Counted from the first letter of the stretch, positions 19,626 through 30,095 are shown. The stretch is DNA of 64,000 nt from Prorocentrum cordatum (GCA_963575745.1 CAUYUJ010012570.1:22501-86500); one strand, 5' to 3'. Translations and numbers: made by a program. Notes: generated from the sequence alone by a model not told the origin.

Positions 19626-19673
19626 CCCGTTGGGGGCCCCGCAGTTTCTTGGGGCCCCCACAGGGCCAACAGA

Positions 19674-20020
19674 GAGGAGGAGGAGGAGGAGGAGGAGGAG
19701 GAGGAGGAGGAGGAGGAGGAGGAGGAGGAGGAGGAGGAGGAGGAGGAGGAGGAGGAGGAGGAGGAGGAGGAGGAGGAGGAGGAGGAGGAGGAGGGAGGAG
19801 GAGGAGGGAGGAGGAGGAGGAGGAGGAGGGGAGGAGGAGGGGGAGGAGGGGGGGAGGAGGAGGAGGAGGAGGAGGAGGAGGAGGAGGAGGAGGAGGAGGA
19901 GGATGAGGAGGAGGAGGAGGAGGAGGAGGAGGAGGAGGAGGAGGAGGAGGAGGAGGAGGAGGAGGAGGAGGAGGAGGAGGGGAGGAGGAGGGGGAGGAGG
20001 AGGAGGAGGAGGGGAGGCTC
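19674..20020 (+). repeat. 350-bp GGA microsatellite
   Basis: The longest clean GGA tract of the window, with a G-enriched section at 19795-19860. The six-frame E/R/G and P/S/L frames through it are artefacts. Confidence 0.95.
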
Positions 20021-20323
20021 TCGTTTGCCTCCCGCTGCTCGGCAGGCCCCCTGCCTCTCATCGAGCCCCGAACGAGGGCCCCCATAGGACGAGAGCACGG
20101 CGATCCCGCTGATGCCGCCGTCCCACCCACCCCCCTCCATGCCCCCAGGCCCCCCCCTCGAAAGTTGTGCCCCACTGGTCGTGTTTTGCCCAGGGCCGCC
20201 CTTACGTGCAGTCAGGTGGGGAATCCAGTTGGGCCAAAGGGTTGTGGGTCTGAGATCAGCTCGGGGGGGTCCCCCTCCGGGTGGAGTGTGGACGAGACGT
20301 AAGACAGAGCCAAAAGATCTTCG

Positions 20324-20421
20324 AACGTACTCAAACAATAGCAGACACATCGTCGGCATTTTTTTTGTGTGGTGTGACTATTTTCGACGACTCCCCCTGT
20401 AGAGGGACAGGCCCGACTTGA
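20324..20421 (+). mobile_element. A-family element, copy A4, left end missing
   Basis: TACTCAAACAATAG through CTCCCCCTGTAGAGGGACAGGCCCGACTTGA. The left TIR and the GTCTGGGGACGA motif are lost. Confidence 0.6.
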
Positions 20422-20439
20422 CATTGCGTGAGAGGAGTA

Positions 20440-20555
20440 CCAGAGAGCTGGGTGCACGTGACGCGGCCAGCCTGGGCGAGGTCTGGATGCTCGCTGGCCC
20501 CGCGCGGTCCCACCCGCGTCGAACGACGCTCGACCCTGTGAGCGCCCGTCGGGTA
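20440..20555 (+). repeat. BB-type repeat, homologous to 21700-21795
   Basis: GCGCGGTCCCACCCGCGTCG and ACGACGCTCGACCCTGTGAGC recur at 21735-21780 with few changes. Confidence 0.5.
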
Positions 20556-20747
20556 TACGGTAGGTTTGCGTCGTGTCGACCAGCGGCGACCCCAGCGCGG
20601 GCGTTCAAGGTTGAACGCCGCCGGCGACCCAGAATCGATCGATGTTGAACGATCGGACGTTGCGGCAGCGGCCGATCGTTCAAGGTTGAACGATCCCTGC
20701 GGTGTCAAAAACCAACGCTGGGGTCGGCACGACACGAACCTGCCGTA
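20556..20747 (+). mobile_element. N-family long-TIR element, copy N2
   Basis: 192 bp, from TACGGTAGGTTTGCGTCG to ACACGAACCTGCCGTA. Internal TTCAAGGTTGAACG pairs add further arms. Confidence 0.65.
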
Positions 20748-20889
20748 GCCAGGACCCCAGGTAAGGGGACCCGATTAGCAGTAGGGCCCCAGAGGGTGCT
20801 AGAATCACTGAACCAGGTCTGCCGTAGCTGGTGCTTTTTTTTTGTTCAGCTGACGGCAGCTCCGGTCCGTGGAGCGGGCGGGGGGGGCG

Positions 20890-21227
20890 TCCCCCAGCAC
20901 ACATCCTCAACCCTGGTTGTCTGCAGATCGGGGGCAGCGGCCTCGGATACGACACGCCAGACGGGGGTGCCATGCAGTCATTGTGGTGGCGTTGGCCCAG
21001 GTGCCCAACACCAACACTTGTGGGTAGAGTGCCCGAGTTTCGCCCTCAATAGGCGGAGCATTGAATTTGTGGCTAAATTTCGAGACGCCTTCTGGACATC
21101 ATCGCCGCGGGTTCTGGCGAAGCGGGGCTGGGTCACCTTTAGCTTTCCTCAAATACTTTGTACACGAACCGAGATGTTCGCAGCTGTTTGCACAATGGCT
21201 GCGCACATCTCGGAGGACGGTCGTTGA
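20890..21227 (+). pseudogene. Fragment of a non-LTR retrotransposon C-terminus
   Basis: The frame ending at 21227 carries CSHCGGVGPGAQHQHLWVEC, a CCHC zinc-finger pattern of the kind found just after the reverse transcriptase in LINE proteins. It is followed by 'FALNRRSIEFVAKFRDAFW', 'SPRVLAKRGWVTFSF' and 'MFAAVCTMAAHISEDGR'. Only this tail is present, with no RT motifs upstream, so it is a truncated relic. The N-terminal part of the open frame (from 20796) is probably not part of it. Confidence 0.5.
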
Positions 21228-21345
21228 AGAAATGCTGCGTCCTTTGCCTCACTGAGCTGGTAAAGGTCGGTTGGTTGGCCATGGGTAGTTTTGCATCTCA
21301 TGGTATGACTGATTTGTTCGGGTATTACATTTACCATTTTCCTCG

Positions 21346-21640
21346 TCGGCCGTCATCGCGAAGTCCGCGATCACGCATGCCTCAGAGGATAGAGAGATGA
21401 AATTGGAGATGCTCTGGCGGGATCTCCAGACCTCGTTCCGATTCATGGAGGAGGCCTTCGACAGCACCGATTCACCCGAGATGGGAAGGCTGTCGCTGGA
21501 GGACGTGATGCTGAATTTGCCTTCGAAACTTCCTGTGGAGCTGCCCAGGACCATTCGCCGAATGATACAGCGGGAGAGGCTCCTGGAGATCTCAAGCTGC
21601 CTGCTCAACGATGAAGGCACCAGTCTGCCAGGTGGCCTGT
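21346..21640 (+). pseudogene. Possible exon remnant of a voltage-gated cation channel C-terminal region
   Basis: The frame reads VIAKSAITHASEDREMKLEM, then LWRDLQTSFRFMEEAFDSTD, then SPEMGRLSLEDVMLNLP, with balanced composition unlike the low-complexity frames around it. Dinoflagellate ion channels often follow the last pore helix with a charged helix and EF-hand-like segments. The pattern here (helix, FDSTDSPEMGRLSLED loop-like stretch, helix) fits that, but the calcium loop is not canonical. No pore segment is visible upstream, and the frame runs into a repeat after about 21660. It could instead be an unrelated exon. Confidence 0.35.
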
Positions 21641-21699
21641 TCGGCATTCCTGGTGGCGACTTTGCAGATGCTTCTCGTGCTCCGCCACATCCAAGCGAG

Positions 21700-21795
21700 G
21701 GTACAGTACCTCGAGACCTTGGACCTCGTGGGCCCCACGCGGTCCCACCCACGTCAAGCGACGCTCGACCCTGTGAGCTCCTGGTTCTAGCACTC
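21700..21795 (+). repeat. BB-type repeat, second copy
   Basis: Matches 20440-20555 (ACGCGGTCCCACCCACGTC, GCGACGCTCGACCCTGTGAG). It overlaps the 3' end of the channel-like frame, supporting loss of that gene. Confidence 0.5.
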
Positions 21796-22025
21796 GACGC
21801 TTTAGCGCCCCGTTGGATCCACTGACTTCGTAGAGCTGGAGGCAGCAGCTCCTTCCGCTGGCGCGAGAGGCACGGAGGACGCCGCGGCCTCGTCGCCTGC
21901 GACGCTGGTGACTCGGGGTAGGGGCACCGTTGTCAGTCTAGGGGCTCTGCTGTCAGTTCTCCCCGTCGTCCTCGTCGGCCTCCCCGTGATCCTCCGCCCC
22001 TGTCCTCCTCCGAGGGCTGCTCGCT

Positions 22026-22144
22026 TTTTTGTTGCGTGTGTGTTGTGTCCATGTGGGTGTGTGCGTACCGTGTGCGTGTGCGTGTGTGTGCGTGTGTGTG
22101 TGGCTGTGCGTGTGTGTGTGTGTGTGTGTGTGCGTGTGTGTGTG

Positions 22145-22176
<32 letters not shown>

Positions 22177-22212
22177 CGTGTGTGTGTGTGTGTGTTTGTG
22201 TGCGTGTGGCGG
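22026..22212 (+). repeat. (TG)n microsatellite with CGTG variants
   Basis: About 185 bp of TG dinucleotides interspersed with CG. It produces C/V-rich and T/H-rich frames only. Confidence 0.95.
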
Positions 22213-23045
22213 GTGCGGGGGCGGGGGCGGCGGAGCGCCTTCCGCCTGCAGCGGCCGGGGAGGGCCGCGCCTCTGCGCTCGGCCGGCGGCCGCTGCTCGC
22301 TCGAGCCGCCGCCCCCGCCGTGTGATGCCCCCCTTCGGTGTCGCACGGCCGCGCCCCTGCCGCGGGAGGCCCGCGCGTCGGGTCGGGCGAGGGCGGCTGG
22401 GATTCCCCCCAAAAAAACAAAACAAAAAAAACAAAAAAAACAAAAAAAAGGCGGCTGGGATTTAGGAAGGGGGGATTTAGGAAGGGGGTCGGGCGAAGGG
22501 CGGCTGCGTTCCGCACGGCTGCAACGCGAGGACGTCTTCTTCGTCGCACACCTCGCGCCACGAGGCGATCTCTCGACGCAGGGCCACGCCCTTGCCTTGC
22601 CACGAGACGTGCCTGTGCGTCTCCGTCCCCACCGCGGCCCCTTCGGTCCCGGGCCCTCCCGCTGCCTGCACACCCGCAACACAGCAGCAGCGACGAGGCC
22701 TTGGTGCGCCAAACGAGGATGCCGTGCACTGTTGTTGCGGTACCCCCTCCCTCCCGCTGATGTTGCCTGCTCATTTGCCTCGCGGATCCTCTGTGTTCCC
22801 CCTGCCCGTCGTGTTTCTCCCGCTGCTCATCCGTTTCACTCCGCTTTCAACTCTTGTTCCCAAGGTCGCGTAACAGGGCGATCTCTAATCGCACGGTTGC
22901 GTCCATGCCACGGGATGTGCACGTGCGTCTCCCCCCCACGCGCATTTGCTTTTTTCCGAACCATCCTGTGGTGTTGGGTCCTCGTTTTGAAGAGACGGCG
23001 CCCCGCGTTCCTCACCTCCTCCTCCTCCCCCCCCCTCCTTCCTCC

Positions 23046-23046
<1 letters not shown>
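22213..23046. other. Unassigned stretch with A-rich interruption
   Basis: 22406-22447 is an A-rich run (AACAAAACAAAAAAAACA type). GCGGCTGGGATTYMGG occurs around it three times (22390, 22450, 22500). 22555-22620 and 22875-22945 share CGATCTCT, a GCA-G/C-GG box and CCACGRGATGTGC. No convincing gene. Confidence 0.4.
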
Positions 23047-23117
<71 letters not shown>

Positions 23118-23232
23118 CATCCTCATCCTCATCCTCATCCTCATCCTCATCCTCATCCTCATCCTCATCCTCATCCTCATCCTCATCCTCATCCTCATCA
23201 TCCTCCTCATCATCATCATCATCATCATCATC
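23047..23232 (+). repeat. CAT microsatellite with CCTCAT block
   Basis: CAT triplets (23047-23115), then a regular CCTCAT hexamer array (to about 23200), then CAT again. It abuts the 90-bp satellite directly. Confidence 0.95.
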
Positions 23233-23234
23233 CG

Positions 23235-24555
23235 ATTTCGGCACACCCCTCACACGTTTCGTGGCCCCATAGGGAGCTCCACCGAAGGCCCCAGTGGCAG
23301 GGTCCGCATGCCTCCCCACCACCCATTTCGGCACACCCCTCACACGTTTCGTGGCCCCATAGGGAGCTCCACCGAAGGCCCCAGTGGCAGGGTCCGCATG
23401 CCTCCCCACCACCCATTTCGGCACACCCCTCACACGTTTCGTGGCCCCATAGGGAGCTCCACCGAAGGCCCCAGTGGCACCGCATGCCCCCCACCACCAT
23501 TTCGGCACACCCCTCACACTTTTCGTGGCCCCATAGGGAGCTCCACCGAAGGCCCCAGTGGCAGGGTCCGCATGCTCCCCACCACCCATTTCGGCACACC
23601 CCTCACACGTTTCGTGGCCCCATAGGGAGCTCCACCGAAGGCCCCAGTGGCTGCGTTCGCATGCCTCCACCACCACCCATGGCCCCCATTCGGCACACCC
23701 CTCACACGTTTCGTGGCCCCATAGGGAGCTCCACCGAAGGCCCCAGTGGCAGGGTCCGCATGCCGCCCCCGCACCCATTTCGGCACACCCCTCACACGTT
23801 TCGGGGCCCCCTTAAGGAGCTCCACCGAAGGCCACAGTGGCAGGGTCCGCATGCCTCCCCACCACCCATTTCGGCACACCCCTCACACGTTTCGTGGCCC
23901 CATAGGGAGCTCCACCGAAGGCCCCAGTGGCAGGGTCCGCATGCCTCCCCACCACCCATTTCGGCACACCCCTCACACGTTTCGTGGCCCCATAGGGAGC
24001 TCCACCGAAGGCCCCAGTGGCAGGGTCCCATGCCTCCCCACCACCCATTTCGGCACACCCCTCACACGTTTCGTGGCCCCATAGGGAGCTCCACCGAAGG
24101 CCCCAGTGGCAGGGTCCGCATGCCTCCCCACCACCCATTTCGGCACACCCCTCACACGTTTCGTGGCCCCATAGGGAGCTCCACCGAAGGCCCCAGTGGC
24201 AGGGTCCGCATGCTTCCCCACCGCCCATTTCGGCACACCCTCACACGTTTCGTGGCCCCATAGGGAGCTCCACCGAAGGCCCCAGTGGCTGCGTTCGCAT
24301 GCCGCCCCCACACCAATTTCGGCACACCCCTCACACGTTTCGTGGCCCCACAGGGAGCTCCACCGAAGGCCCCAGTGGCTGCGTTCGCATGCCGCCCCCA
24401 CACCAACTTCGGTGCACCCCTCACACGTTTCGTGGCCCCATGAGGAGCTCCACCGAAGGCCCCAGTGGCAACGTTCGCATGCCGCCCCCACACCCATTTC
24501 GGCACACCCCTCAAACGGTTCGTGACCCCATAGGGAGATCCACCGAAGACGGTAC
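23235..24555 (+). repeat. Tandem array of 15 units of a 90-bp satellite
   Basis: Units begin ATTTCGGCACACCCCTCACA at 23235, 23325, 23415, 23499, 23588, 23688, 23777, 23868, 23958, 24047, 24137, 24227, 24316, 24406 and 24496. Most are 89-91 bp; 84- and 100-bp exceptions occur. Each holds TTTCGTGGCCCCATAGGGAG and CTCCACCGAAGGCCCCAGTG. The last three or four units are the most diverged (CTGCGTTCGCATGCCGCCC). The read-through frame shifts between units, so it is not a repeat protein. Confidence 0.95.
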
Positions 24556-25389
24556 TCACACCAGCATTACTCACAACTGCATAGGGTTGGGTCCTTCGCC
24601 AGGCTAATTCCCGAGTCCTTGCTTGGTGCTGTCTTTTTGGTTGCATGTCTCCGGCCCCTGGGCAAAACGGCCAGAGCGCGAGTCGTCTAGTTGGCACACG
24701 ATTGCGCCACGATGCGATGTCTCGGCGCACGGCTGCTCCTGTTGCCACGCAAAATTTCATTTTCGATACATGGCCCCCGCAGCCGGCCACGACAGCATGC
24801 ACATGGGGGGTCTTTCGCAATTTCGGGCATCGGGAGCCCCCTGCGGGCCACGGGGCCATGAGGAGACTTTCCACGATGAAGAAACGGTTTCGCGGAAGGA
24901 CACGAGAGTTGTGAGCTGCGGGGCCTTTTCGTTGAACAAATCACCGTGTCAGAGGACGAAAGGTCCAGGATCGTGGTATGAGGATCGTGTCTTGATTTTG
25001 AGTTTTGTTTCGTTTGGTTGATACCTCCTAGTCGCCACTGCTGGATCCGCTTCGAAATTCCTTCCATAACGCACCCTAGGGGAGATCCAGGCAGGGGGGG
25101 TTATAAACTGAGGAGGAATAGCGCGGACGTTAGTTGAGACCCCCTTCTCATCCTCCCTCCTGTTCGCCATCGGGAAAATAGTCTGCAATTTCGAGCAACC
25201 CTCATTCACGTTCGTATCCTTCTCGTCGTTCATTCCCTCCGCACTCCTCGTTCTCCTCCTCCTTCGCCCTTTTTTATTGAATGTTTACATGGCAGCAGTG
25301 AAACCCTTGGGAAGCGCCGCTCGTTTCCGAAGACCTGTTGCTTGCGCCAGCCGGAGCCGGGGCGAGCCGTAGATAATGAGGAGGATGTC
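24556..25389. other. Unassigned stretch with a P-family relic
   Basis: 24690-24760 resembles the CGATGCGATGTCTCGGCGCA motif of 22560-22600. 25022-25100 is a P fragment (CTAGTCGCCACTGCTGGATC, CGAAATTCCTTCC). No gene is supported. Confidence 0.35.
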
Positions 25390-25562
25390 GTGTGTCAGGA
25401 GGGGAAAAAACACACAGACACAATTAATCGTCGATCCCCAGGAAAATATAGGAAAATATGGGAAGTGGTGGGGAAGACAAAAACCAAGAAAATATAGGAA
25501 CATATGGGGAATCTTTTTATTTGTGTGTATTTATTTGTGTGTCCCAGGGCCCCTTCAGTGTG
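25390..25562 (+). mobile_element. B-family TIR element, copy B4, with 5-bp TSD
   Basis: 163 bp at 25395-25557 between GTGTG (25390-94) and GTGTG (25558-62). It is close to the family consensus: TCAGGAGGGGAAAAAACACA at the left and GTGTCCCAGGGCCCCTTCA at the right. Confidence 0.9.
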
Positions 25563-26347
25563 GCAAGCTCCCCCAGATCCTCCTGTCGCGGCTGAAGCTT
25601 GCGCTGGGGAACATGGGCTCCGAGCTCGTGTGGCAGCTACTGGACGATCTGTGCATCGGCATCGCATGTCCGTACCGGTTCGTGAGCCGTGGGCTCAGCG
25701 CGGCCTGCAGGAATCGGGCCGATGATCGCAACAGCCGCGAGAGTGGCCCCTCCCGGCCAGCAAAAGCATTGTAAACATATATGGTGGAGATCGCTAGGGA
25801 GCGTAAGCGGAGCATCAACTCCGATCTGGGAGATGTTAACTCAGGTTACGAGACGGCCGTGGACTGGTCCGTGTTGGCTACCTTTCGCGCGGGAGTATTT
25901 ATTCCTTGGAATTGGGAGCTTATCACGTTCCTTGAATGGTACGCTCTCAGCATACCAGTATTTGTGTCTGGGTCATCCTGGACGCTTCCACTGATACAGC
26001 ATCATCTGCATGCGAATCCAAGGATTACCACAAATGGTTCTCAGTTCAACAACCTCCGCGCCGAATGGGCCATAGATGGTGAGACCATGGACGGCCCATT
26101 GGATGCCGCAGAGATTGCGAGGCCACTTTCTTGGAAGCTTGCGTCCCTTTGTGGCATTGTACCTCTTGGCCAGACCGCGTCTCATTGTCTCTTTGCTCCT
26201 GCTGGCTTGGCTTGGCGATCTAGTCAGGGCGGCAGGGTCTTTGCAAGAAAGCAAATCCCAGATTCCTTTTGCGTTCTTGTTCTGGCCAGTCTTGCCGGAT
26301 GTCCCGTGTCGGTTAGTGTTGTGTTGTTGCAGGTCAGTGTCTGTTGA
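25558..26347 (+). pseudogene. Coding-like patch of unknown identity
   Basis: Two frames have balanced amino-acid composition. 25560-25735 has LLSRLKLALGNMGSELVWQL and DDLCIGIACPYRFVSRGL; 25781-26347 has TAVDWSVLATFRAGVFIPWN, WELITFLEWYALSIPVFV and DAAEIARPLSWKLASLCG. A B element interrupts the sequence just upstream. I cannot name a family. Tryptophan-rich stretches without charge runs differ from the repeat frames nearby, so these may be exons of a decayed or intron-split host gene. Confidence 0.3.
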
Positions 26348-26429
26348 GTATTCACAGCGTGAATCCGAACAGAAGGGGTCACACACATCATGTGCATTCT
26401 GAGCGGATCGATCTAGGATCATTCGCAAT

Positions 26430-26717
26430 ATGATCCCACTTCTCCTCCTCCTCCTCCTCGAAACTTTCGCTATGCTCTGCTTGCCCAAATCCATGACGGA
26501 CGGTGGCATTTCATCGCACGTAGGCGTCGGGAGACTTGAGGGTCCAGGCGCCCCATCTCCAGATATAACCACGCCCAGATACGTTCGACGTTATTTCTAT
26601 GACCGCTTGCAGCAGTCGCACATCTCTTTGGCCAACATTGTGGCCGACGATTGCAGCACCGCGTTTCTTTCCATGCTTGGGCAAAAGGCGTCAAACGGCA
26701 AGTTGGTATTAGTTTGA
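26430..26717 (+). other. Short open frame, unassigned
   Basis: 95-residue frame. Its second half (PRYVRRYFYDRLQQSHISLA) looks protein-like and its start is low complexity (poly-L from CTCCTC). No family recognised and no support for expression. Confidence 0.2.
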
Positions 26718-26919
26718 TATGTTTGCTTCGCCCTCTAAGGAAGCTCTCGCTGGGGCTGATCTCGTGCGGTGGCTGATCTCGTGCTGTGGTCGTGTTTCCG
26801 CCCTGGGTGCCAGTTTCCGGCGGTGGGCGCAAACTGTCACCTGAGGGCTTTCTGAACCAGGACATTGCTACAGTCAACCCGCATAATTAGGGGAACAAGT
26901 AGTGGCATAAACATAAAAA

Positions 26920-27045
26920 CTCGGAGATCCGCGCGGATTTCTCGGATCGGCGCTGGACCCCCCTCCCTGGCGCGCGGAGCGCGCCAGGGGCGGCGCCGCA
27001 GGCGCCGCCAGGGGGGTCCAGCGCGGATCCGAGAAATGCCAATCC
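26920..27045 (+). repeat. K-family GC-rich foldback, copy K3
   Basis: The clearest K copy: GATCCGCGCGGATTTCTCGG at the left and GCGCGGATCCGAGAAATGCC at the right. The arms GCGCTGGACCCCCCTCC and GGGGGGTCCAGCGC meet around GGCGCCGCAGGCGCCGCC. Almost the full 125 bp can form one hairpin. Confidence 0.65.
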
Positions 27046-27303
27046 TCGGCCGCTTTCGCCGGGAGCGCCCCGCTCGCAACGTGTCGACATGGCCTTCCAA
27101 GGCCCTTGCATCCACCAGAAAGAATTTCGAGCACCAGGAAAGCACTGAAACTTGACTGTTTCCACGTGTCGGGCCTTCGGAGGCGAATTTCGTTCGGTAC
27201 TTCGCCAGCGTGTCGGGCAGACACTGTTTCGATACCTCTCTCGGGATGCTCGAAATTATCCCTTTGGAATGTGGTCCTGAAGTGCGATGGGGACACCATA
27301 ATC
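27046..27303 (+). mobile_element. Dispersed repeat leading into L-family copy L3
   Basis: 27046-27115 (GGCCGCTTTCGCCGGGAGCG, TTCCAAGGCCCTTGCATCC) also occurs at 62060-62130. From about 27110 it is an L element: AATTTCGAGCACCAGGAAAG, TTTCCACGTGTCGGGCC and GCTCGAAATTATCCC, ending near GATGGGGACACCATAATCC. Confidence 0.55.
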
Positions 27304-27451
27304 CTTACCGCGCATCCTCATACATGGGGCTGACCGTATTACCCCGTTTATGAGGATCGAGTTTCCAGGATCGACACACGAGGACCTTCGCTGCCCTCAT
27401 GCGCCCATGTTGAAACCCAACACGGACCGTGCTCAAGACGTCTGTCTTGAT

Positions 27452-27603
27452 ACAGTGCCGTTTTTAATACACGCTCCGCGTGCGGACCATGCATTACAAA
27501 CAAAGGGTTGATTAATACATGCAAGGATGAGTTCATGCATGAATTTAGTCATACATGAATCACAGAAATATTAAAGTCCTATGTGTATTGAAACCTGCCC
27601 TGT
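27452..27603 (+). mobile_element. Q-family AT-rich TIR element, copy Q2
   Basis: ACAGTGCCGTTTTTAATACA to GTATTGAAACCTGCCCTGT, 152 bp. Closely similar to Q1, with a shorter middle. Confidence 0.7.
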
Positions 27604-28117
27604 ACGGTGCGTGCAGGGCACGTGCCGGCCCACCTTTTGGGCGAACGTATCGCGCCAGACCTTGACCAGCCTCGAGCCTAAGATCGACACGCCACAAGGC
27701 GATGACGAGCTTCGGGATCCGCCCTCAACATCATAAGGGAACCCCTAGGATTGGCATCGTGATGAGGAGATGCCCAGCATAGGGATAGGGATACAGTCGG
27801 GGCCCTGAAGAAGGAACCCTTCTCGTTGGGGAGGGGCTCGGTGTTCCTTGATTGTTCTGCAGTTTGCCTTTTGTTTTCCTGAGGTTTTCCATGGCAAATC
27901 GAAGTTCAACTTATGGGAGAAAGGGGCCCCGTTCCTTATTTAGGGTTCCTTAGGTCAACGCCCCGACTGTAGATATGTTCCAGGCTGGTAAGACCTGCGT
28001 GCTCGGTCTGCGTGCCGGGCTCCGTGCCAGCACGCCACGCCACGGGCCGCGCGTGGTGGCGTGTCGGGGCTCGGCGGGGCTCACCGTGCGGGCCGGCCGT
28101 GTGGCCCCGGCCGTGGC
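27604..28117. other. Unassigned stretch
   Basis: No gene or family recognised. 27950-28110 contains several GGCCGTGTGGCCCCGGCCG-type palindromes beside G5. Confidence 0.3.
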
Positions 28118-28301
28118 TCGGCATCGCTCGGACGTGTGCATGTTTCCTTCGGCGGGGACCATTGGCGAAACAATCCACTTGATCATTTGGCGAAGAAATC
28201 CAGTTGATCATTTGGAGGAGCATCCTTGATCCTTTCTGGCGAAAGAATCCACGCACGAAGCAGCAAACTATCACAGGGAATGGACGTCCGAGCGATGGCC
28301 A
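28118..28301 (+). mobile_element. G-family TIR element, copy G5, expanded
   Basis: Ends TCGGCATCGCTCGGACGTG and ACGTCCGAGCGATGGCCA. At 184 bp it is about 55 bp longer than its siblings because TTGATCATTTGGCGAA is present twice (about 28178 and 28203). Confidence 0.75.
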
Positions 28302-28573
28302 GGTGGGGATCGAGGTTCCAGGTTCGAGGCCCGAGGGGGAGGCTTGAGCGTCTGGTGCCGTCTCGGGCGGAAGCGTTCTTTTGGGGGGTGGGGGTGGGCG
28401 CTGGCGTCCCTCGAGGGCGCTTGGGGAGGGGCGCGCCTTGGAGATCATGGCGAGGGCCACGGAGCCTCCCAGATGGCATGCTTGCCTCGAGGCCCTCGCT
28501 TGTTTGTCTCCGGCGGGTGGCGGGCGCTCGCAGGCCGCTTAGGCCCCTGGGAGAGTCCACAGCCCAGTGCCTT

Positions 28574-28791
28574 CTGCAAGGCGTATGATGCTCAAACCTA
28601 CTTTCGCCTTGACCCCAAGGAAGAATTTCGAGCGCCCCAAAAAGTACCGAAACTGAAGGGTGTTCACGTGTGGGGCCCTGGGAGACACTCGCCCGACACT
28701 GTTTCGACACTCTTTTGACACTTTTCCGGGTGCTCGAAATTATTTCTGGGATGCGGTTCTTAAGTAGGATGGGAACAACATACTGCAAGGC
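28574..28791 (+). mobile_element. L-family element, copy L4, with 9-bp TSD
   Basis: 200-bp element at 28583-28782 bracketed by CTGCAAGGC at 28574-28582 and 28783-28791. The ends are GTATGATGCTC and, inverted, TATGTTGTTCCC. It carries the family core (AATTTCGAGCG, GTTCACGTGTGGGGCC, CGACACTGTTTCGACAC). A 9-bp duplication is typical of Mutator-like elements but does not prove that origin. Confidence 0.8.
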
Positions 28792-28919
28792 TTCGTCCCC
28801 GAGCGTGAAGGACCGTTGGATTCCGAGTGCGGCCGGCGGCTCTGGCTGGTGCACAGCTCTCGGAGCGCATCTGCCGGTGCCTGGCAAACAGGTGCCTTGG
28901 ACGCCTCTTGGGGGACCCC

Positions 28920-29092
28920 CCCCCCTCTTCTTCCTCTTCCTCTTCTTCTTCGTCTTCTTTTTCTTCCTCTTCCTCTTCGTCTTCTTCTTCTTCCTCTTCC
29001 TCTTCTTCTTCTTCTTCTTATTCTTCTTCTTCTTCTTCTTCCTCTTCCTCTTCTTCTTCTTCTTCCTCTTCTTCTTATTCTTCTTTCACTGC
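28920..29092 (+). repeat. CTT/CCT polypyrimidine microsatellite
   Basis: About 170 bp of CTT, CCT and TCTTCC units. It differs from other tracts here in being CTT- rather than TCC-dominated. Confidence 0.9.
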
Positions 29093-29296
29093 GCCCCCCC
29101 TGCCCTCCCACCCCCCTTGTCTGCGCACGCGCCTCGGGCCTCGGTGCCCTCGCCCCCCCCCCCCTCGTCCTGGCCCGCCCTCGCCGGCGCACCCGATGGG
29201 TGCGGGGTCCGCCGCCTGGCCGCCGCGCCGCCGACCGCAGCAGCGCGGCGCCGTGGGTGCTGTGCCGGGCAGGTCGGGGCCTTCTCGGGGGACCCC

Positions 29297-29484
29297 TTCC
29301 CAGACATGCTTGCGTTGTAAAAAATTCAGGACGAAGGTTTTTCGCCGTTTTCGGGCTCTGGAGGCCTTCGCCGGGCCTCGGGACCGTCAGAAACCGACTC
29401 AGGATGAAAAACTGGCCCCGGGGAAAGGGTCGGGACTTCCGGGGGCGCCGTCTTGAAAAAATCAGGACGTCGCATGTCTGGGTT
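29297..29484 (+). mobile_element. C-family TIR element, copy C4
   Basis: 184 bp at 29299-29482, flanked by TT on each side. CCCAGACATGCTTGCG at the left and GACGTCGCATGTCTGGG at the right. The core is almost identical to C1. Confidence 0.85.
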
Positions 29485-29954
29485 GGGGACTCTGGCGGGC
29501 AAGCGGTGCTCGGGCCCTCCTGGGGTCTCGGTGGCGAGCGGGGCGGGAGGCGGCCGTCTTGGGGCCGTCTTCGGGGGGTTCACCATCGGCAGCGTCGGAG
29601 CACTTTCGGGCCCTCTTGGGTTTCTGTTGCTTGGCGTCCTCTTGAAGTGTTCGGGACGCGGTGGGCACTCTTAGGGCTGTCGTGCCGGCTTTCGAATTGT
29701 CTCGGTCACGTAGTTTGCCGTCCATCGCGTAATCTTTCTTGGAAGCGCACAGTGCTGCCAGATGGTGGACGCAGACCGACTACGTGCGCTTGCCCCACGT
29801 GCGGCAGTTCGCGCATCTCGCCGACCTCCTCTGGCAGGCGGGAGGGTGTCAACTGTCTCTGGCTTGATAGTCAGCAGCGGAGAGGCTCGTCCAAACACCA
29901 ACCGAGTAGCAGATCCAAGCGCATCGAAGAAGCAACGGCAAACACGTAAACGTT

Positions 29955-30095
29955 CGGAGCTCCGCGCGATGTCTTCTATTTGCGCTGGACCCCCCCTGGA
30001 GGCGCCTCCGGCGCAGCCCATGGCGCGCTCCGCGCTCGACGGGGAGTTAAGCACAGACTCAAGGCATCCGCGGGGACCTCCAGCAGCTGATGTTG
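29955..30095 (+). repeat. K-family GC-rich foldback, copy K4
   Basis: GGAGCTCCGCGCGATGTC, GCGCTGGACCCCCCCTGG, GGCGCGCTCCGCGC and CATCCGCGGGGACCTCC. Worn relative of K2 and K3. Confidence 0.45.

Noticed and set aside
19284-20359. Poly-Glu, poly-Arg and poly-Ser frames
   Set aside because: Same reason: a GGA tract read in different phases.
20724-20760. CTGCCGTAGCCAGG as a second spliced-leader relic
   Set aside because: Only CCGTAGCCA matches; the following bases do not continue the leader.
22406-22450. A-rich run as a retrotransposon poly(A) tail
   Set aside because: No TSD or coding sequence upstream and regular C interruptions. It looks like a simple repeat.
22854-24263. 469-codon frame made of HPSHVSWPHRELHRRPQW repeats
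   Set aside because: It reads through the CAT array and 90-bp satellite. Unit lengths of 84, 89, 91 and 100 bp change phase, so the repeat peptide is an artefact of a unit divisible by three.
23235-24555. CRISPR-like regular array
   Set aside because: Units are 90 bp without distinct repeat and spacer parts, and the genome is eukaryotic. It is a satellite.
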